Source: a virus. Taken from it: a stretch of 20,431 bases of DNA. Positions 1 through 6,100 of the stretch are shown here, piece after piece; the first letter of the stretch is position 1, and each line of letters starts with the position of its first letter. Position numbers and translations under genes: made by a program. The notes below the pieces were generated by a model, which was given only the letters and a program-made list of their open reading frames with translations, made no database searches and was not told the origin of the DNA. Location of the stretch: the IMG/VR virus record IMGVR_UViG_3300002835_001385, positions 1 through 20,431 of that record. One strand, given 5' to 3'.

Positions 1-1008
1 ATTGCGCAGGGCCGTACAAACACTTATCTGCAAGGCTCTAAGCGTTCAGATAAAATTAAAGGCTGTCCTTCAGGATCTGGTTGTAACAGCAATGTAACTG
101 AGTGGTACAAAGTGGACGGTTGTCCTACTCCTCTCACTCAAATTACAGATGTTGTTAACTGGAACGCACAGTGTGGTGATATTATCACTGTAACACTTCG
201 TGCTCACTCTAGCTACCTTGACACATTGTACTTCAACGGTTTTACTCGTTCAGTAACTGTAAACGCACCTTGTTGTGATTGCGGTGGTGATCCTTGTACT
301 AGCGTTAATGTACCTGCTTTGATCGATGATGTGATTTATCACTTCAATCTTCAAGCTCCTGGTAACAACCCTGACAACATCACTTTCTCTGACTTCTATC
401 AGTTCCAGAGAATTGGTAACGACCAAAACGCTTTCTTGCGTATCACTGGTAAGCCTCTTACCAAATATGGTCAGCCTTGTGATGTGGCAGCATTTCCTTT
501 CGAGTATGACAGAATGTGGTTCCGTACATTCGTATTTAGCGGACCTGCAACCACAGCTGACTTCATTGTAGCTGATCCTTGTAACACTGTTGCTGATCCT
601 GTTGTAGTACAGCGTTCTTCTTACGCTTCTGGTACTTCTGCAGAGATTGCACAATTAGAGAAAAACTTCTACAGCTACCAAGCTGGTTACTTGAAGCATC
701 TCTACAGGATGAACGGTTACAATGAGAACTTTGAAAGCTGGGTGAGTGATGGTACTACATATACCACTTACTACATCAAGTTTAATGAGTTCGACAAGTC
801 TGCTTATCAGTGGGGCGATTATATCTATGAAGACAGCACTGTAATCATTGCTCTTCAAAAGGATAGCGCTATGGAAACCGCTGTAGAAGCAGTTCTTGTG
901 GCAGGTCTTGGTGCAGTTGTTGCTCAGAATGGTGCGTGTGTAACGACCACTTCTACTACAACCACTGTATGGCCTTCTACTACTACAACATCAACCTTGA
1001 TTCCGTAA
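1..1008 (+). CDS. Probable major capsid protein, C-terminal part (open at left edge)
   Basis: Frame 1 is open from the first base to the TAA at 1006-1008, so the true start lies upstream; the internal GTG at 112 is not a credible start because coding continues before it. The visible 335 codons hold a Cys cluster (CCDCGGDPC, nt 277-303), a segment rich in aromatic residues (AQLEKNFYSYQAGYLKHLYR) and a WGDYIYED motif near the end. These resemble, from memory, the C-terminal half of crAss-like major capsid proteins (HK97 fold, forming the icosahedral shell). The last ~20 residues are a Thr/Ser tail (nt 943-996) ending in LIP, not expected of a capsid core and shared with other genes here. A strong hairpin follows. 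Its position upstream of the ring and muzzle genes fits a capsid role. Alternative: another abundant head protein. Structural role likely; the exact identity is moderately supported. Confidence 0.6.
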   Translation: MAQGRTNTYLQGSKRSDKIKGCPSGSGCNSNVTEWYKVDGCPTPLTQITDVVNWNAQCGDIITVTLRAHSSYLDTLYFNGFTRSVTVNAPCCDCGGDPCTSVNVPALIDDVIYHFNLQAPGNNPDNITFSDFYQFQRIGNDQNAFLRITGKPLTKYGQPCDVAAFPFEYDRMWFRTFVFSGPATTADFIVADPCNTVADPVVVQRSSYASGTSAEIAQLEKNFYSYQAGYLKHLYRMNGYNENFESWVSDGTTYTTYYIKFNEFDKSAYQWGDYIYEDSTVIIALQKDSAMETAVEAVLVAGLGAVVAQNGACVTTTSTTTTVWPSTTTTSTLIP

Positions 1009-1038
1009 TAGTAGGCAAGTAACATAGATTATATAACC

Positions 1039-1085
1039 TAAGCCAGAGGTGAGAGGATACTACTCAATCCTCTGGCTTATTTATT
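1039..1085 (+). terminator. Hairpin after capsid gene, likely terminator or processing site
   Basis: An 11-bp perfect stem, TAAGCCAGAGG (1039-1049) with CCTCTGGCTTA (1069-1079), encloses a 19-nt loop and is followed by the T-rich TTTATTTA. The position just after the capsid stop suggests an intrinsic terminator or attenuator that lowers transcription into the appendage genes. The loop side contains AGAGGAT (1052-1058), which could instead pair with ATCCTCT (1067-1073), giving a second, mutually exclusive hairpin. The T-run is interrupted by A, so termination may be partial. Confidence 0.6.
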
Positions 1086-1094
1086 TAAAGCAAC

Positions 1095-1658
1095 ATGGCA
1101 GATTTAAAACTAGACATATTAGTAATTCCTACGTACAATGTAGAAACACTTGGAGTTGCTGATGCATCTGTATATCCAACTAATCCACCTGTTGTTTCTG
1201 GTGCTACAATTGAAATTACTGTTCCTGGATTTGGAACATTTATTAAACCATTCAGCGTTAACGACTTTAACATATTTACAACATCAAACTTAGGTATAAC
1301 CCCACCAGGTATAGATCAACCTCTACCTGATGGGGTTTATCGTTTAAAATACTCTGTAGCTCCTGCATACTTGAACTTCGTAGAGAAGTCAATTGTGCGT
1401 GTTGAACAGTTACAGGAGAAGTTTGATGGCGCGTTTATGAAGCTTGATATGATGGAATGTGATAGAGCTATTAAGACACAAGCAAAGGTGGACTTAAACT
1501 CTATATACTTCTTCATGCAGGGGTCTATTGCCGCTGCTAACAATTGTGCTGAGATTGAAGCAACAAGATTATACACCCAGGCAGACATGATGCTGAACAA
1601 TTTTATAAAGAACAATTGTGGATGCTCTGGAACCAACTACGTAATAAATTTCTACTAA
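1095..1658 (+). CDS. Hypothetical virion-associated protein, 187 aa
   Basis: No family with known function recognised. The N-terminal ~95 residues look like a beta/Ig-type domain (alternating hydrophobics, Pro/Gly turns, SGATIEITVPGFG, then PDGVYRLKYSVAPAY). The C-terminal ~90 residues look helical (EKSIVRVEQLQEKFDGAFMK and onward) and end in a short Cys-bearing tail (NNCGCSG). There is no signal peptide or membrane segment. It starts 16 nt after the hairpin that follows the capsid gene and is followed after one base by the next start. A beta head joined to a helical region suits a small capsid decoration or fibre-attachment protein, which is inference from fold pattern and position. I am confident it is a real gene because it fills its interval with normal amino-acid composition and is tightly linked to its neighbours. 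Confidence 0.6.
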   Translation: MADLKLDILVIPTYNVETLGVADASVYPTNPPVVSGATIEITVPGFGTFIKPFSVNDFNIFTTSNLGITPPGIDQPLPDGVYRLKYSVAPAYLNFVEKSIVRVEQLQEKFDGAFMKLDMMECDRAIKTQAKVDLNSIYFFMQGSIAAANNCAEIEATRLYTQADMMLNNFIKNNCGCSGTNYVINFY

Positions 1659-1659
1659 T

Positions 1660-1812
1660 ATGGCTATGTGTAAAAAATGTGGAGCTAAGGTTGGATGTGG
1701 ATGTCAATTGATTAACGGTCTTTGTGCAGCATGTAATGGTGCTGTAAAACAAGGAAGAAAACTTATAGGAAATGTTATCACCCAGGCTCACAAATTGTCC
1801 AGAGTGCGCTAG
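1660..1812 (+). CDS. Small Cys-rich (zinc-ribbon-like) protein, 50 aa
   Basis: A 50-codon frame starts with ATG one base after the previous stop (TAATATG) and ends at TAG 1810-1812. The peptide begins MAMCKKCGAKVGCGCQ and continues with GLCAAC, giving CxxC, CxC and CxxC pairs, seven Cys in the first 25 residues: a plausible small zinc ribbon or knuckle. The second half is basic and helix-prone (KQGRKLIGN, KLSRVR). Its last 41 nt overlap the start of the next gene in the +1 frame. Without it, 1659-1771 would be the only unexplained gap among otherwise tightly packed genes, which supports translation. Function unknown; it could be a minor metal-binding virion component or a regulator. Confidence 0.6.
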   Translation: MAMCKKCGAKVGCGCQLINGLCAACNGAVKQGRKLIGNVITQAHKLSRVR

Positions 1813-2038
1813 TATACCAGTATTAATTGCTGATATAGATTGTAAACTAGCTTCTCTTGCAAACAATTTGTATAATAATGTTGTGTTTATGTTGAACCAG
1901 CCTGTGCCTGGAGGGGTGATGCTGGACCTCATAAACTACAGAAGAATACTTGCATACAAGTATTGTAACCCCGATTATGCTGCTCCATTCACAGTGAATA
2001 TGATTGCGAGTAGAGTAAAACTTTTAAAATATAAATAA
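1772..2038 (+). CDS. Hypothetical protein, 88 aa
   Basis: The start at ATG 1772 is set by an in-frame stop at 1766-1768, so no longer frame exists, and an AGGA at 1767-1770 sits just before it, too close for an ideal Shine-Dalgarno. The protein starts with a Pro/Cys segment (LTNCPECASIP), then a helical stretch (ADIDCKLASLANNLYNNVVF), a loop and a basic C-terminus (ASRVKLLKYK). A CxxC near the N-terminus recalls the neighbouring Cys-rich gene and the two fibres, whose N-termini also carry CxxC. The stop abuts the ATG of the collar fibre, so the two are likely translationally coupled. Possible role: small attachment or assembly partner of the fibre (inference). No known family recognised. Confidence 0.6.
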   Translation: MLSPRLTNCPECASIPVLIADIDCKLASLANNLYNNVVFMLNQPVPGGVMLDLINYRRILAYKYCNPDYAAPFTVNMIASRVKLLKYK

Positions 2039-3142
2039 ATGTCTAACATTTGTTCAAATTGCTATAATGGTTGTGTAGAAACAATATCTGATCAATGTGT
2101 AAGATATACAGGTGTAGATGTTCCTGTTTTGGGAATCCAAACAGGAGACTCTCTTTCGTATGTTGAACAAGCGTTGATTACATTTCTCACATCCACTCTT
2201 GATGGAAATGGTATAGTGTTAACTATCGATCCTCAAGTCATTTGTCAGATTGTAAATAAGAATCTCGTAGCGTGTGAAGGTCTTGATCTTCCAAATGTTG
2301 TTACTGCGATTATCAAAGCTGTTTGTGAGCTTGATACCAGACTAACCACTTTAGAAGGAAGGTTTAATACATTAGAAGGACCTTATACAATAGGTTGTCT
2401 TACTGGTGTAACATCAACCTCTGGAACACATGCAATTCTGCAAGCTGTTATTACAAAGCTTTGTGCTGTAGAGGTTACTCTAAATGCTCTTGCTCTTAAC
2501 GTAAGTACAAACTATGTTAAGCTTTCTGATCTTAACTCTCTGATTGCAGCCTATATAGCTAGCGCTGGAACTAGTACTAAGTTTTTCAACCGTATGGTTC
2601 CTTATGCTGTTGTAGAATACTACGGTAGTCTCACAGGTAAGTTTGATGGTACAGGTGCTGGTATTGCTGGAACTGATTGGGAGAAAATCTACCTCTGTAA
2701 TGGTAACAATGGCACTCCTGATAAAAGAGGACGTGTACCAGTTGGTGCTACAACAGGTATGGGTGGAGGAGCTTTCAATCCTGCAGTGGATCCTGGTGTA
2801 GCTGGTAATCCTGCTTATGCCTTATTAGGAACTGCTGGTTCTAACACGGTAACTCTTTCAGCTACAGAAATCCCTGCTCACTCTCACTCAGCTACAGCCA
2901 CTGTATCTGATCCTGGACACTTGCATACAATTGCATATGCCCATGGACAAGCTGATCAGAATGAGCCTGGTGCATATGGTGATCTTATGGATATGAATGG
3001 TACAAAGAGCTCGTCTACTAGCACGAACACAGCAGTTACAGGAGTTTCTGTAGCAGTCAGTGTTGGTTCTACAGGAGGCGGATTAGCCCATAATAACTAC
3101 CAGCCTGGTCTGGGATGTTACTACATTATGTACATTCCTTAA
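2039..3142 (+). CDS. Tail-collar-domain fibre protein, 367 aa
   Basis: A short fibre or head/tail appendage, expected to trimerise. Residues 1-50 form a probable anchor: Cys pairs, then VRYTGVDVP and TGDSLS, a pattern shared with the next gene. Residues 80-170 hold two similar helical segments (VTAIIKAVCELDTRLTTLEG and LQAVITKLCAVEVTLNALA), likely a trimeric stalk. From about residue 185 comes a phage tail-collar-type domain (Pfam Tail_Collar family): YLCNGNNGTPDKRGRVPVG, then EIPAHSHSA and GHLH histidines, ending in NNYQPGLGCYYIMYIP, the usual terminal strand motif. HxH motifs in trimeric short tail fibres such as T4 gp12 bind metal on the axis, so a metal site is plausible. The start directly abuts the preceding stop. 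It probably contacts the host surface or carries further fibres; which structure it attaches to cannot be told. Confidence 0.85.
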   Translation: MSNICSNCYNGCVETISDQCVRYTGVDVPVLGIQTGDSLSYVEQALITFLTSTLDGNGIVLTIDPQVICQIVNKNLVACEGLDLPNVVTAIIKAVCELDTRLTTLEGRFNTLEGPYTIGCLTGVTSTSGTHAILQAVITKLCAVEVTLNALALNVSTNYVKLSDLNSLIAAYIASAGTSTKFFNRMVPYAVVEYYGSLTGKFDGTGAGIAGTDWEKIYLCNGNNGTPDKRGRVPVGATTGMGGGAFNPAVDPGVAGNPAYALLGTAGSNTVTLSATEIPAHSHSATATVSDPGHLHTIAYAHGQADQNEPGAYGDLMDMNGTKSSSTSTNTAVTGVSVAVSVGSTGGGLAHNNYQPGLGCYYIMYIP

Positions 3143-3154
3143 TGTAAAGAATAG

Positions 3155-6100
3155 ATGTCTAAACAAAACTGTGATCCTTGTAACCCTGAACTAACTAGTT
3201 CTAACAACGTAAAGTATGATGGACCTAATCTCCCATGTACAGCTGTACATACGTGTGACTCGCTCACTGTAGCTCTACAAAAGATAGACGAGAGAGTTTG
3301 TAAACTAGGAGGTAGTTCTGGTACTAGTGGTACTAGTGGAACTTCTGGTTCCAGTGGTACATCTGGTATAAATGGAACATCAGGCTCGTCTGGAAGCAGC
3401 GGGTCTAGTGGTTCTAGTAGTACGTCAGGTACTTCTGGAACTACTGGTACGTCTGGTAGTTCAGGAACCAGGGGGACTAGTGGTAGCTCAGGTTCTTCAG
3501 GGAGCTCTGGAACTACTGGTACAGGAGGATCATCTGGAAGTAGTGGTACGTCTGCTACTTCTGGCACATCAGGTACAAGTGCAACAAGCGGCAGTAGTGG
3601 AACTACAGGCACAAGCGGTACTAGTGGTAGTACAGGTACCTCAGGGACCAGTGGGACATCTGGTACATCTGCTACTTCTGGTAGCAGTGGTACAACTGGT
3701 ACAAGTGGAATAAATGGTACATCTGGTAGCTCTGGAAGCAGCGGAAGCAGTGGAACGAGTGGAACGAGTGCAACAAGTGGAAGCAGTGGTACGACAGGTA
3801 CTTCTGGTACTTCTGGTATTGAAGGTACATCTGGTACGAGTGGGACAACAGGAACAAGTGGTACAACAGGTACAAGTGGTACTAGCGGTACTAGCTCCAC
3901 CTCAGGCACTAGTGGGACATCAGCAACTAGTGGCTCATCTGGAACTTCTGGAACAAGTGCCACTGATGGAACAGGTGGTACATCTGGATCAAGTGGTTCA
4001 TCAGGAACTTCAGGTACAGATGGAACTTCTGGTACGAGTGGCACTAGTGGCAGTACAGGCACTAGTGGTAGCAGTGGTAGCAGTGGTACATCTTCTACGA
4101 GTGGAACTTCTGGTACAACTGGCACCAGTGGAAGTAGTGGTACCTCAGGAACATCTGCTACGTCTGGTACATCTGGACTTAGTGGCGATAGATATGCTAC
4201 AACTTCTTCTTCAACTTATACATTACAAGCTCCTGGTGGAACAGGTACAATCACTGTAGGTACAGGATTGTCTTATTCCCTAGGACAGTCTATTATTATA
4301 ACATATTCCCTAGATGCCTTTAAACATAACGAGGCAATCATTACAGCTTACAACCCTGGCACAGGTAGTTTAAGCTTCCAGGTAACAGGACAAACTGGTA
4401 CAGGCACTTATTCATCTTGGGAAGTGAATCTTGACGGTGCTACGGGAGGAGATGGATCACACGGTACATCAGGAACTACGGGCACCAGTGGAACATCAGG
4501 CACAAGTGGCACTAGCGCTACAAGTGGATCGTCTGGCTCATCTGGAACTACAGGAACCAGTGGTAGCTCAGGAACATCTGGAACAACAGGTATAGATGGT
4601 ACTTCTGGTACATCAGGAATTGATGGTACGAGTGGAAGTAGTGGTACAAGCGCAACCAGTGGCACAAGTGGCACAACAGGAACTAGTGGAACTACAGGAA
4701 CATCTGGATCTTCTGGAAGTTCTGGTTCTTCAGGAACTAGTGGAAGTAGCGGATCAAGTGGATCAAGCGGCACAAGTGCTGTTAATGGCACTAGTGGCAG
4801 TAGTGGATCTAGTGGAAGCAGTGGAACTAATGGAACAGGAGGCACCTCTGGTACTTCTGGTAGTTCGGGATCTAGTGGTTCCTCTGGAACAGCTGGAACG
4901 AGTGGTATAAACGGTACGTCTGGTACCACAGGCACTTCTGGTAGTTCTGGTACTTCTGGCACAAGTGCTACTAGCGGTAGTTCAGGAACTACAGGAACGT
5001 CTGGTACAACTGGTTCATCAGGTACTAGTGGAAGCTCTGGAACATCAGGAACCAGTGCTACAAGTGGTTCATCAGGTACAACAGGAACAAGTGGAACATC
5101 TGCTACTTCAGGAACCAGTGGTTCAAGCGGTACGTCTGTATCTGTATCTGGAACAACAAACTATGTTGTTAAGTTTACTTCAGCAAGTACAATAGGTAAT
5201 AGTCAGATCTTTGATAATGGTACTCAACTTGCAATAAATACTGCAAGTCCAAGTGGTTTTGGTACGCAAAGGTTTTTAGTAGTAGGTTCAGCTGCATCAC
5301 AAATTGCAAGATTTACTGATGGAGCAAATGGAGATTTAGTATTTGACTTCCCTTCTACAACTATATCAAGAATTACTGCACAATATGGAACGGGTGGTGT
5401 TTTAGTATTTGCCAATGGTACAGGGTTTACCGAGCGTATGCGTCTTGACGCTTCAGGCAATTTAGGATTAGGAGTTACACCGAGTGCGTGGAGTAGTAGT
5501 TGGAAAGCATTTGAATTTGCCGCAGCTGCTATTGCGTGGACAGGTGCCGGAGCAAATGATTTTAGTTTTAGCACTAATTCATTTTTTGATTCAACGGACT
5601 CAAGATGGGAGTATAAAAGCACAGGAGATGGTGCAGCAAGATATTCAATGACGGCTCTTACAGGTCAGCATCGTTGGTTTACTGCTCCTATTGGAACGGC
5701 AGGTGCAGCTATATCTTTTACTCAAGTAATGACTTTGAATACGTCAGGTAATTTGTCTATTGGAAACACTAATGATACATATAAACTTGATGTAACAGGT
5801 CAAATAAGAGTAAACGGAAGTACAAATGAACAATTAATCGTTGATTATACAATTGTAAGTGGTGGTTTTACTTGGCAATCATTTAGATTAAACGGAACTA
5901 ATAGATATAGGATATTTGGTAACACTGATAATAGTTTTACTTTATGGAGTGATGTTTTATCTTCAAATGTATTATCAATAGCCTCTACAGGAGCAGCTAC
6001 ATTCTCAAGTAGTGTAACGGCAAATTACGGAGGTACTTTTATTATTCCGAGTGAAAGTCCTGCAAGTGGTAATGTGGCTTTAATTGCAAAAACATCAAAT

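Noticed and set aside
112-1008. GTG start at 112 for the first gene
   Set aside because: The same frame is open to base 1 with similar sequence character, so the gene simply enters from outside the window.
3139-4125. Long reverse-strand open frame (328 codons) and a similar one at 4408-4962, encoding Val/Pro/Leu-rich repeats
   Set aside because: They mirror the Gly-Thr/Ser codons of the giant fibre; the low-complexity composition and lack of any start context mark them as shadows.
3308-5137. Possible CRISPR or satellite array
   Set aside because: There are no exact direct repeats with unique spacers; periodicity is three codons at protein level and codons are freely varied.
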